Positions 35,701 through 43,716 of a DNA stretch of 64,000 nt are shown here, piece by piece. Position 1 is the stretch's first letter. Each line of letters starts with the position of its first letter. Below the pieces are notes generated by a model, which saw only the letters and a program-made list of their open reading frames with translations, was not told the origin of the DNA and searched no databases. Origin of the DNA: Mantamonas sphyraenae (taxonomy: Eukaryota > CRuMs > Mantamonadidae); the NCBI GenBank assembly GCA_026936335.1, contig JAPMXV010000046.1, positions 186,001 through 250,000 of the forward strand, given 5' to 3'. The translations under genes were made by a program, and so were the position numbers.

Positions 35701-35759
35701 CCGCGCATGGCCTTTGCCAGCGTGGTCGACGGGGCCATCGGGTCTTCCGGCTCGCTCAT
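32725..35759 (-). CDS. ARMC2: ARMC2, armadillo-repeat ciliary protein
   Basis: In animals and green algae ARMC2 is needed for motile cilia and acts in delivery of radial spokes by intraflagellar transport. Exons are 35759-35578, 35452-35100 and 34994-32725, giving 934 residues with frame kept. Exon 1 encodes TRPQTPMDGSQRRLFRPG...RPSSSYA. This parallels the N-terminus of vertebrate ARMC2 (RPFTP..RKLFGP...RPPSSFS) and is the reason for adding this exon. After an acidic, Ser-rich linker come armadillo repeats (LYIQVTATLRNLSLDEQ, FVIESTRAMGNFSRSGDV, INVCGVLMNLMSDSQ, VCKTLYNF). The order CGVLMNL...LIDVL...VCKTLYNF matches the ARMC2 C-terminus better than KIFAP3, the alternative considered. ORFs starting at 35547 read through an intron. 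Confidence 0.85.
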
Positions 35760-36008
35760 GGTGGACGGGCAAAACGCGTCGTGCAGTTTTGGCTCGGCAG
35801 GCGTTGTCCCACAGTTCAGTTTCAAAGGTGCACAAGGCGACAAAACGATGCACAGCGGACGCAGAGAGTAAAAAGCGCAAGGGGGGAGGTTGTCTATTCA
35901 TCGAGTATCAACATGGAGGCCTGGAGGGAGGGGAAGAAGGGACCAGGAATTGCCCCACGAGGGATCAGCTCGCTTCAGGGCGTCCTGACTGCGTTTGCAA
36001 GGGCAGAC
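35760..36008. other. Spacer between ARMC2 and the ubiquitin-like gene
   Basis: About 250 bases upstream of ARMC2. Short ORFs cross it on both strands but none shows a recognisable protein. It presumably holds the ARMC2 promoter and the 3' end signals of the ubiquitin-like gene. Confidence 0.4.
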
Positions 36009-36356
36009 TCAAAACAGTGTGGACTTTTGCGGAACCTTGCGTACAGAGAGGACGCCAAATTCGATGAACTTCATGTCGGCTGCGGTAAGGTGGTCACTGC
36101 TGGAGCTAAGGGGGTTGCCGGCATCAGCCAGCTCAACTTCGTCGACGTGCCAGCCTGTCATGTCAGCCACGCGGTTTTTGATGTCCATCATGGTGTCGAA
36201 GGAGTGGACGGTGAAGAGGCAGCGCCCAGAGGGCATGCGCAGCACGAGGGGAAATTTGTCCACGGAATCCATGGTTTCGTGCTCTCCCATGAGAACGGTC
36301 TCTTCCATTTTAATGTCAGCCTCCACGTTTTCTTCGTTGTTGAAGGGCGTGGACAT
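36009..36356 (-). CDS. Small ubiquitin-like-fold protein
   Basis: The ORF from the ATG at 36356 encodes 115 residues. After a 40-residue acidic, Met/Glu-rich leader, the remaining 70 residues read like a ubiquitin-like fold. They show PLVLRMPSGRCLFTV (beta hairpin), a helix around DIKNRVADMTG, then VDEVELADAGNPLSSSSDHLTAADMKFIEFGVLSV. This follows the ubiquitin order strand-strand-helix-strand-strand. There is no C-terminal Gly-Gly, so conjugation like ubiquitin is unlikely. The assignment rests on pattern only. Longer ORFs reaching to 36578 run into the right arm of the inverted repeat and are judged artefactual. Its promoter must lie within or next to the repeat junction at 36442. Confidence 0.6.
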   Translation of the reverse strand: MSTPFNNEENVEADIKMEETVLMGEHETMDSVDKFPLVLRMPSGRCLFTVHSFDTMMDIKNRVADMTGWHVDEVELADAGNPLSSSSDHLTAADMKFIEFGVLSVRKVPQKSTLF

Positions 36357-36444
36357 GGAGGTGAGGTGAGGTGGTGGGTGGGTGGGGTGCTGGGGAAGTT
36401 TTGGTTGGCGAAGGAGGCGGAACGCAGCTTGACTCAGATGATTG

Positions 36445-36542
36445 AGGCTGGTGACATGCAGGCGTATGAGCCCACTGCTCTGTGGAGCACACTCCCCGAC
36501 GAGCTGTTTTCGCGCGTGATGCACTGGATGGCCACTCTGTGA
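36445..36542 (+). pseudogene. Truncated copy of the LRR-ankyrin gene 3' end
   Basis: The plus strand encodes EAGDMQAYEPTALW...MHWMATL and a stop, identical to the last 33 residues of the LRR-ankyrin protein. Upstream of 36442 the similarity ends abruptly. It therefore has no promoter or start of its own and is a duplication remnant. Confidence 0.85.
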
Positions 36543-36602
36543 TCCCATGCAATGTACAATCCTCATGCCTGCATTCATAAACCCCTTCTCCCTCTCAACT
36601 CA

Positions 36603-37136
36603 TCACGCAGACACCTTCTTCGTCTTGACCCCCAGCACGACATCCTTGCCCATCACCCGCATCACCTGCACATACACTTCCCTCGCCTCCTCCATGCTCG
36701 ACCCCTCCGCCTTCTCCATGCTCTCTTCAATCTCCATCGCCAGCTGCTCGTCCTCGGGCATCGCCACGTCCTCCCGCATCTCTCCGGCCTCATCCAGCAT
36801 TGCCAGATACCCGTCTTGGATGTCCACCACCATGTAGTCTGCCCGCTCCACCACGGGCTCGTCCAGACGGTCGTGGCACGAGAACGCATCCTCCACGCGC
36901 TTCCCGCTCAGCAGACACCGTCCCACCACCGTCATCTTCCTTCCCCCGTGCTTCCCGTTCTGGAACCGCTCCAGCGACGTCACCTGACACGGGTGTGTGC
37001 CCTTCACCATCAGGTACGACCCCACACGCACCTCATTCGCCCCCACCGCTTTCGTCATCGACGTCTCCGCCCCCGTCTCAAACTCCCCTTCGTTCCCAAA
37101 CACTTCCTTGTCATCTTCGTCCCCCATCCTCCTCAT
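36603..37136 (-). CDS. EIF5A: Divergent translation factor eIF5A, right-arm copy
   Basis: Inverted copy of the gene at 29919-30452, encoding an identical 177-residue protein, including the hypusination loop GKHGG. DNA differences between the copies include synonymous changes, such as AAG versus AAA in a Lys codon near the N-domain, while one Gln/Lys difference falls only in the untranslated upstream frame. Identity at the protein level with silent changes in the DNA is what recent duplication with continued selection, or gene conversion, would give. Its 3' flank differs from the left copy: here only the truncated LRR tail follows. Confidence 0.83.
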   Translation of the reverse strand: MRRMGDEDDKEVFGNEGEFETGAETSMTKAVGANEVRVGSYLMVKGTHPCQVTSLERFQNGKHGGRKMTVVGRCLLSGKRVEDAFSCHDRLDEPVVERADYMVVDIQDGYLAMLDEAGEMREDVAMPEDEQLAMEIEESMEKAEGSSMEEAREVYVQVMRVMGKDVVLGVKTKKVSA

Positions 37137-37523
37137 TCGTTCTCTCCTGCTCGTGTGGCTGCTCATGCTTCTTCTTGACTCTCGCCTCTCCTGTATGATT
37201 TCTCTTGTCTGTGGCTCGTTGCCCTTGTTGCTGCGTGGTTGTTGTTCTCCCTGCTTCGTTGACTCGTGCTTCTGCTCCTGTTGCTCTGTGTCCAGATCAA
37301 GTAGCCGTGGCCCAATCGCATTCACTTGCTCCACCCTGCGCACTCGCGGCCCGGCCCCTTTTCAACTCTCCCCAGCCACCCTCCTTTCGCCGCCCTGCCG
37401 CCTTCGACGAAACGGGGCCACTCGCTGCAAACCCGCCCATTCCCTGGAACTCGTCCATCCCACCCATCCCATGCCAAAAACATCACCACCAGCCCAAACT
37501 GTGATCCCATCCTCGTCACCACG
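37137..37523. other. Spacer between right-arm genes
   Basis: Copy of the left-arm spacer (29531-29918), with a few substitutions. It presumably holds the promoter and 5' untranslated region of the right eIF5A-like gene. Nothing else was recognised. Confidence 0.5.
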
Positions 37524-38200
37524 TCACCACGCTGCCTCTTCCTCCTCCACCTCCTCTCCAATCTCCTCCACCCTTGCTTTGCCCTTCCGCCTCCTCCTCC
37601 TCTCCTCTCCGACTTGCTCCACCGTCGCATCCAGCGCCCCGTCCTCCTCCTCCTCTCCACCCGTCCCTCCTGCATACTCCACCTGCAGCATGGTCTCCAC
37701 CTCCTCGTCCGTGGCCGTCTCAAAGAACCGCTGCCGCGCCCTGCTCTGCTCGATCTTGTCCTCCAGCTCCTCTGCACGCACATGCAGTGCCTCCACACCT
37801 GTTATCCGTTGCAACATCGACTCGTCCCGTGCCGCAAGCACCTCATCCACAGCTCCCTCTTCTACATCGATCTCCTGCGCTCTGTGTCAGCTTGATCCCT
37901 CTCCCTCTCCCTTTCCCCCCTCTTCCCTCCCCCTCTTCCCTCCCATCTCTCCCATCCACTCACAAGCACACGCGACCTGCGTAGCCTCTCCTTGGGCGAC
38001 AGGGGCGAAGCGAGGTCTGCGGCGTGAGCCAGGTGCGACACGTCGACGCTCAACAGGCCCTCTGGACACGACTGCACAGAGCTGATGCTAATGCTATAGT
38101 TTGCCAAAGACCATCCTTGCTCCTCCACCCACTGCTGCGCAACGCGGATCCCGATGGCCGCCAGCTCCCGTTGCTGGCCGGTTCCGGTTCCCGCCGACAT
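37524..38200 (-). CDS. Small unknown protein, right-arm copy
   Basis: Exons 38200-37964 and 37874-37524 reproduce the left-arm gene with the same intron, giving 195 residues. It differs by a 7-codon deletion in the acidic tail (the left copy has an extra Gly/Gln/Asp/Glu segment), Ala to Val in LLSVDVSHLAHA and Gln to Lys in ATVEKVGEE. Both copies keep an open frame. The function is unknown. It is convergent-proximal to nothing: its upstream side faces the amidase 3' end at 38284, leaving only 83 bases for a promoter. Confidence 0.63.
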
Positions 38201-38283
38201 CGCTTTGCCTCACACGGAGCACAACAACAACAACACTCGTGGTCTCGTGGCAAGGGTCAAGCACGCTTTTCTTTTTGCTTCCC

Positions 38284-39816
38284 TCATCTCCCCGTCATCT
38301 CCTTCGTCCACCCTGCTTCAAAAGCATGGGCAACGTCGGCAAGCCGCGCATCCTCAAACTGCCCTGCAAGCAGCTGCACTCCCCGCATGGGTCCTGTGGG
38401 CAGAGAGACAGCTGGCAACCCCGCCAAGTTGGCGAGTACATGCATGGCCACACTGACGTCGTACAGACGCACCGTGTCGTCCTGAGGCGTGTGCAGCGGC
38501 CACGGTTGGGTCACCGCCGACGGCGTCAACATCACATCCACATGCTGTGCAAACTGAGCTCGGAACTGTGCGTGGAGCATGGCACGCAGCCGCATGGCGC
38601 GGTCGTAGTAGCGCGAAAAGCCGCCCCGAGTGAGCACCCACGACCCGGTCAGGATGCGCCGTTGCACAGGGACTCCAAACGCCTCTGTGCGGTTGCGTGC
38701 TGTGATGGAATCCAGCGTGTGAATGGTGTCGTCGTCGCTCAGGGCCGTGTGGCCGTATCGGATGCCGTCGTACCGCGCCAGGTTGGACGACGCCTCTGCC
38801 GGGCTCAGAATAGAATAAATGGACAGGGCGTACTTGATGAGAGGCATGTCGACTGCGTGTACAGACGCACCCAGCGCTTGCACATGCTCCACTGCTCGCT
38901 GCCAGTCCTGGAGCACCTCTGCGTCCAACTCCTTCATGTTTGCCTGCACGGGGACCCCCACACGCACGCCATGCAGTGACCCTTCTGTTGTAACCGCGTC
39001 ATTGTCGTGTGCCCACATGCGATCCACCGATTCACTCAGCGCTGTGTGCACCTGGTCCGCCCGTCCAACCGTCGTCGCGTCTTGCGCGTCGTTGCCCATG
39101 CACACAGCCACCACTGCGGCAGCGTCGGCCACACTGGTTCCCAACGCACCCACTGTGTCCATGCTTGACGCATATGCAATCAGTCCGTGCCGACTCAGCG
39201 TGCCGTACGACGGCTTGAACCCCACAAGCGAGCAGAACGCAGCCGGCATGCGCACAGACCCTCCCGTATCGGAACCCAGTGCTGCACACACCTGGTTGGA
39301 CGCTACAGCTGCGGCACTCCCACCCGAGCTGCCTCCTGGCACCAGCGCCGCTTGCAAAGCCGCGTCGTCGACATGCTCCAACGTCCCGTGCTCCTGCACA
39401 TGCGCCTGCAACGACGGCGACAGGGGATTCAGAACGGCGCCGTGTATGCTTTGGCTGTTGTCGCTGCCCATGCCAAACTCGTCCATGTTGGTCTTTGCCA
39501 GGATGATCGCCCCGCTCTCACGCAGTTTCCGCACTACCGTCGCGTCGTACCCGGCCATAAACTCTCGCAACATGCCCGATCCCGCCGTTGTGCGCATGTG
39601 TGTCGTGCAAAGGTTGTCCTTGATTCCCAGTGGCACACCGTCCAGCCATGACAACGCAGTGCCTGCTGCCCGACGCTTGTCTGCAGCTTCTGCCTCGTCC
39701 AGTGCCCGTTCGCCCTGTTCCACATCCACCAGCGCGTTCAAACACTTGGCGCTCGCCATGTTGTCCAGACACGTCTGCACAAGCTGCACCCTGCTCACCT
39801 CCCTGCGTGCAAACAT
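38284..39816 (-). CDS. QRSL1: GatA-type amidase (glutamyl-tRNA(Gln) amidotransferase subunit A)
   Basis: Amidase-signature enzyme. GatA releases ammonia from glutamine for conversion of Glu-tRNA(Gln) to Gln-tRNA(Gln), usually in mitochondria. The signature Ser-cisSer-Lys triad is visible: Lys in LGIKDN, the GGSSGGSAAAVA stretch and the nucleophile in SDTGGSVRMPA. GLIAYASSMDTVGALGTSVADAA and FSRYYDRAMRLRAML are GatA features. Length 510 residues is normal for the family. Start choice is open: 39816 (MFARREVSRVQL) gives a slightly short N-terminus. The next in-frame ATG at 39888 gives 24 more residues, but its CATG overlaps the start codon of the gene on the other strand. No clear mitochondrial presequence was seen. 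The last codons and stop come from the right arm of the inverted repeat. Confidence 0.85.
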   Translation of the reverse strand: MFARREVSRVQLVQTCLDNMASAKCLNALVDVEQGERALDEAEAADKRRAAGTALSWLDGVPLGIKDNLCTTHMRTTAGSGMLREFMAGYDATVVRKLRESGAIILAKTNMDEFGMGSDNSQSIHGAVLNPLSPSLQAHVQEHGTLEHVDDAALQAALVPGGSSGGSAAAVASNQVCAALGSDTGGSVRMPAAFCSLVGFKPSYGTLSRHGLIAYASSMDTVGALGTSVADAAAVVAVCMGNDAQDATTVGRADQVHTALSESVDRMWAHDNDAVTTEGSLHGVRVGVPVQANMKELDAEVLQDWQRAVEHVQALGASVHAVDMPLIKYALSIYSILSPAEASSNLARYDGIRYGHTALSDDDTIHTLDSITARNRTEAFGVPVQRRILTGSWVLTRGGFSRYYDRAMRLRAMLHAQFRAQFAQHVDVMLTPSAVTQPWPLHTPQDDTVRLYDVSVAMHVLANLAGLPAVSLPTGPMRGVQLLAGQFEDARLADVAHAFEAGWTKEMTGR

Positions 39817-39886
39817 CTCGCTCCTGGTCACCCTCGCGCCCTCCCAACCAAATCCATCCAAAGACTCGCTCGTTGGTCGCCCATCC
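39817..39886. promoter_or_regulatory. Divergent intergenic region (amidase / secreted protein)
   Basis: At most 70 bases separate the two divergent starts, so a bidirectional promoter is inferred. No core element was recognised. Confidence 0.35.
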
Positions 39887-40923
39887 ATGCGCTCTGCCAC
39901 TACCCTTGTCTTTGCACTGTTCCTTCTCGTTGCTGTGGCCACAGCCACCACGTACGACGTCACCGAAGGTTCTCGCCGTGCCGTTTTCGACGACACAGCA
40001 CCCTTCACCCTGAAGATGGGCCGCGAGAACGACAACACAAACTACGTCCAGTTGCAGTACACCTCCATGCAGGGGGTCACCAAAGACTCCAGCGGCACCG
40101 TGACCGCCACCGGTGCGTTTTAATGAGGAGGCCCACTTGTCCCAGTTGTCCCACCGCGCTACTGACACCTCCACCGCCCCCGCACTCCACAGGAAACACC
40201 CTGGACATCGCCAACAATCTTGTGTCGGGCTCCGTGTCTACATCCACCACAGCAACTCATCACTCGGCCATTGTCCAGACGGTGACCACGGTGGGGAGCT
40301 CCCAAACCGCTGTCCAGCTTGCGTACTACATGGGTCGCACCAACTTCACCTACAACGGCGTCACGATCGAAAACACCAAGCGTTGCGTCACCGAAGGCAC
40401 CGCAGCGCCCACTTGCGGCGCATCCCGCTCCGTGAAACCCGGCCAGCTCAAGTTTGCCATCTACTCCCGCAACTTCCCGTTCCAGGCGGCAAGCACACAT
40501 CTGCGCATCACTGCAACCCTCCGTGCCTTTGGCATGCCCAACACAAAGATTTACTTCAACGGCGACCCCAGCAAGACAACCGTGGCCTCCATGGCCGGCA
40601 TCCAGCTGCACAACATCACCTTTGAGAACGACGCCGTCATCAACGTCTGGAGCTGGGAACAAAAGTTCAACCGCAACGGCGCCACTGTTTTCGGCGATGC
40701 CGTCCTCACCCTCTCCGCTCCGCCCACTAGCGGTCGCAGTGCACAGCTCAACCTCGACTTTCCCCGTGCAGGATGGGATGGCTCGAACCAGTGGATGCTC
40801 TACGATCCGGAGACCACCGTCACCTTCAAGGACGTCAAGACCACCAGCGACGCCGCCTCCCGCGCCATCCATGTCGCTCTCCTTCTCCTCTGCTCTCTCG
40901 CAGCCACCCTGAGCCTCCTGTAA
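39887..40923 (+). CDS. Secreted, probably GPI-anchored protein of unknown function
   Basis: Exons 39887-40112 and 40193-40923 join in phase 1 and encode 318 residues. The N-terminus is a clear signal peptide (TLVFALFLLVAVATA). The body is beta-rich, Thr/Ser/Asn-rich, with a few possible N-glycosylation sites (NFT, NIT) and only two evident cysteines in CVTEGTAAPTC. The extreme C-terminus is hydrophobic (AIHVALLLLCSLAATLSLL) with no charged tail after it, preceded by small residues (SDAAS), which fits a GPI attachment signal. No family was recognised. It is convergent with TAF11, with 45 bases between stops. Confidence 0.75.
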
Positions 40924-40968
40924 ATCAAGGATATGTGTGCTCTTCGATTCACTGTCATTCACGGTCAT

Positions 40969-41885
40969 TCACAGCAACAACGCACCTCTCGTCTTCCGCA
41001 ACCGCGTCCCAAAGTCTTTCCTCTGGATCCGCCTGCGAGCCTCCATAATATGCACAGGCTGCAGCGGGCCAGGCTCGCCCCACTGCTGCTGGATCAGCTT
41101 GCCCTGCTCGACAATTTCTCCCAGAAACACTTTCGTCACTCCTGCCACCACAATGGCGCTCTTGTCCGTCACCTTGCCACTTGCCACCGCAAGCATATAC
41201 TTCAACACTGCGCTTTTCTTCAGATGTGACCTTCGGAACGCTTCGTATCGCCGCAGCTGCGACTCGCTCATTTGCCTCAGCAGCGCACTCATCTTTTCGT
41301 TCGACAGCTCCCGTGTCGACGGATCGTCAAAGTTCACCTCCTCCTCTTCGTCTTCAGACTACAACACACGCAAACAGAAAGCACACCAGCCACAATGTAC
41401 ACGCACCCGCCCTTTGTGTCAGCGCAAACGCTCACGTTCCACACATCGCCGGAATGCGCCCTCCAGGTGCCTTCCCTCCTGCGCAACTGTGCTCATCCTA
41501 CATCCTCCCACACACACAACCCACCTCTTCGAAGAATTGCTCTTCTGGTGCTGCTCCCTGTGACGCTGTAGCCTCCTCTTTCCCCTTCTTCCTACCCTTG
41601 CTTTTCTGTGCTCCCAGCCCGATTTCGCGTCAGCAAACTTCCCTCGCGCGCCCCTCCTCTTCCCCGCTTCACCAAGCCACAACACCCTCTGTTCCATGCG
41701 CACCACCACATCCCGTTGCCTCCCTCCTCACCCCCTCTCCCTTTGCCACCCACCTTGGAGGTCTTTGCCTTCTTTCCCCCGTTGCCTGCGTCTGCACCCC
41801 AGCTCCCGTCCTCATCCTCATCATCAACAAAGTCATCCTCATCCTCTCGCTTCCTCTTCTTTCCACGAGCCCTCTTTGCAGGCAT
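40969..41885 (-). CDS. TAF11: TAF11, TFIID subunit with histone fold
   Basis: TAF11 pairs with TAF13 through a histone fold inside the general transcription factor TFIID. Exons are 41885-41754, 41605-41525 and 41358-40969, all joined in phase 0, giving 200 residues, close to the family length. The N-terminal 80 residues are Lys- then Glu/Asp-rich. The histone fold is clear: LLRQMSESQLRRYEAFRRS (compare SEEQLNRYEMYRRS in animals), the helix KKSAVLKYMLAVASGKVTDKSAIVVAGVTKVFLGEIVE and the WGEPGPLQPVHIMEARRRI end, all matching TAF11. The tail ends TRGALLL. Confidence 0.93.
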
Positions 41886-41947
41886 CGCGCTCTTTACTGT
41901 TCAGCAAACCTTGCCTCCCCTGTCGCCCCTCCCGAGTCACACACAAG

Positions 41948-43627
41948 TCAAACGTTTAGTTGATGATCCTTCGCAAACTGCTCCACAAACGCCTCCATCG
42001 CATCCACATCAATCTGGCTTACGCTGCTCGAGTTCAACATCTCATCCAGCTCCGCCTGCTTTGCCAGCGCCCTCTGAAACGCTCGCTCGCTTGCCAACTC
42101 GTCCCCTTCCTCCACTGCCTCGTCCTCCGCTGCTCGCCTTCCATACGCCTGATCATACCCACCATCTCGTTTCCTGTCCATACTCCCATCTCCGTGCCCG
42201 TCCGTCGTCCGCTTCCCCTTGCCAATCGCGCTCAGCCGCCCGCTCCCGCGATTCTTCTTTTTGGCTTCCCATGCAACCGTCCTCCCCTGCCCCTGCCCTT
42301 GTCCCTGAAGCTGCATCTTTGCATCACGCAACTGCCTCTTCAAGCTTTTGTTCGCCTCGGACAGCGTCAGCAACTTCTCCTCCACCCGTGAAGTGTACTG
42401 TGCCTTTTCCGCGGCCTCCTTCCGTGCCTCTGCCAGTTGCTCCTCCAGCGCGCTCATACGCTTCACTGCTGCCCCGAGATGTTTCCTCTGTTTCGTCACC
42501 ATTCCCGCAAGTTGCCCATTTTCCTGACGAACCTTGTTCATCTGCTCCAATTGCTCCTCCAGCCGCGTGCAGTGACGTGACAGGTTCTTCAGATCTTCCT
42601 CTGCCTTGCGTTGCTTCGATTGTGCCACTTCTGCCTCTGTGCGCAGAAACAGCCGCTCCTTGTGCCCCAGCAGCCCAGCGTCCTCGCTGGTTTCTTCTCC
42701 AGCCCAGTTTTCACCCGATAGCGTCGCTTGGAAACTCTGTTGCGCCACTGTGTCCTTCCACCTCTCTTCTTCCATCATTTCCGCCACCGTCATCGTGTGT
42801 CTCCGTTCAGCGCTCACGCCATGGCGCACCAGCCCGCGCAGTGTCTCGGCGTCTTTTTCCAGCTCCTGTACCTGTGATTGCATCTCTGTGTTTTCCCGTT
42901 TGTACGATTCGTTCTTCTGCAACAGTTGGTGGTTCTGGTGAAGCAGCTCTTGCACAATCTTTGTGCACGTGCGAGTCAAGGCAATCAAACAACCGCTTCG
43001 GCCCGCGCCAAAACCAACGAATCCGTTCTTCTCCCCTTAAACCCCCTCCCCTCCCCCCATGCATCCCATGCACCCCTTCACTCCGCCCCCCCACCCACCC
43101 TCCCTCCCACATAAACACACAAAAGGATATAATAGTTTCTCGCTGCGGCTTCGATATGTATCCGCATTGTCTGCCTCCCGCTCGGCCTCAACCCGTTGTC
43201 GCAGCCGGCTGCTCTTGGCAAGCTGTTTCTGCACCTTGCCCTCGTCCAGCTCCCCTCGCTTCCTTTGCGACCTCTTTTCCTCATCCTCACCTTCCTCACC
43301 CTCTTCTCCCTCCTCGCCTTCGTCCGTCCGACGCCGCCGTGTGCTCTTCTTCACTCGTCGCTTCCCGCCACTCGTCGCCCGCTGCTTGGCCACGCCCGAT
43401 GCCCGTGCACTTCGCCTGCTGCTTGCGCTTGCTTCAGACTTGGCCGACCGTGCGCTCTCCAATCGTCCCTTGTCGTACCGTCGCCCGCTCAACGCCTCAA
43501 TGTCTCGCGTCAAATCGTCCTCGTTCTGCTCCTCCTCCTCATCTGGACGGTCCCCCAAGAAGCCTAGCACCGCCTCTCGTTCCCTTGGGCTCATTTTATC
43601 CAGGTATGACCCGCTCCATGCACTCAT
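41948..43627 (-). CDS. Coiled-coil protein, unknown function
   Basis: Two exons, about 43627-43119 and 42995-41948, encode 518 residues. The exon 1 part begins MSAWSGSYLDKMSPREREAV, then becomes acidic and Arg/Ser-rich with EGEEGEEGEEGE and RRVKKSTRRRR patches. The exon 2 part is long coiled coil (LHQNHQLLQKNESYKREN, RLEEQLEQMNKVRQENGQ, RLRRQLRDAKMQLQGQGQ), ending in a helical tail. The intron borders are the weak point: the acceptor reads GAAG|C and the donor GTGTTT, so a small error in the join is possible. Layout resembles centrosomal or basal-body proteins, but no family was recognised. It lies 62 bases downstream of TAF11's start on the same strand. Confidence 0.65.
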
Positions 43628-43716
43628 GCTACCGAGGTTTCTGGTTCGTGTTTGGTCGAGCCGCCGCCGCTGCCGCCGCCGCCGTGCCAACCAACCATTC
43701 CACTCATCCTGCAGTC
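43628..43716. promoter_or_regulatory. Divergent intergenic region (coiled-coil gene / CFAP47)
   Basis: The two starts face away from each other across 89 bases containing a short GCC run. A shared promoter is inferred; no transcription factor site was recognised. Confidence 0.35.

Larger units (their letters stand above)
36442..38293 (-). repeat. Right arm of large inverted repeat
   Basis: Inverted copy (1852 bases) of 28740-30613. The inner end carries only the last 34 codons of the LRR-ankyrin gene, cut off from the rest, so this arm looks like the derived copy. The outer end supplies the final codons and stop of the GatA-type amidase at 38284. Between the arms lie 5.8 kb of unique sequence. 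Confidence 0.95.

Noticed and set aside
32725-35759. KIFAP3 (kinesin-2 accessory subunit)
   Set aside because: Both are armadillo ciliary proteins, but the N-terminal RPxTP/RxLF segment and the C-terminal CGVL.NL...VCKTL.NF order match ARMC2.
36357-36578. N-terminal extension of the ubiquitin-like ORF
   Set aside because: It reads antisense through the right repeat arm and the LRR remnant, and the compact fold begins after 36356.
28740-38293. Transposon or helitron with inverted ends
   Set aside because: No transposase, integrase or helicase gene, no target-site duplication and no short terminal motif were seen. The inverted arms carry ordinary host-like genes with introns.
41608-43716. Plus-strand ORF reaching back to 41608 ahead of CFAP47
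   Set aside because: Its first 700 codons are Pro/Ser-rich antisense of TAF11 and the coiled-coil gene. The real CFAP47 protein begins at 43717.
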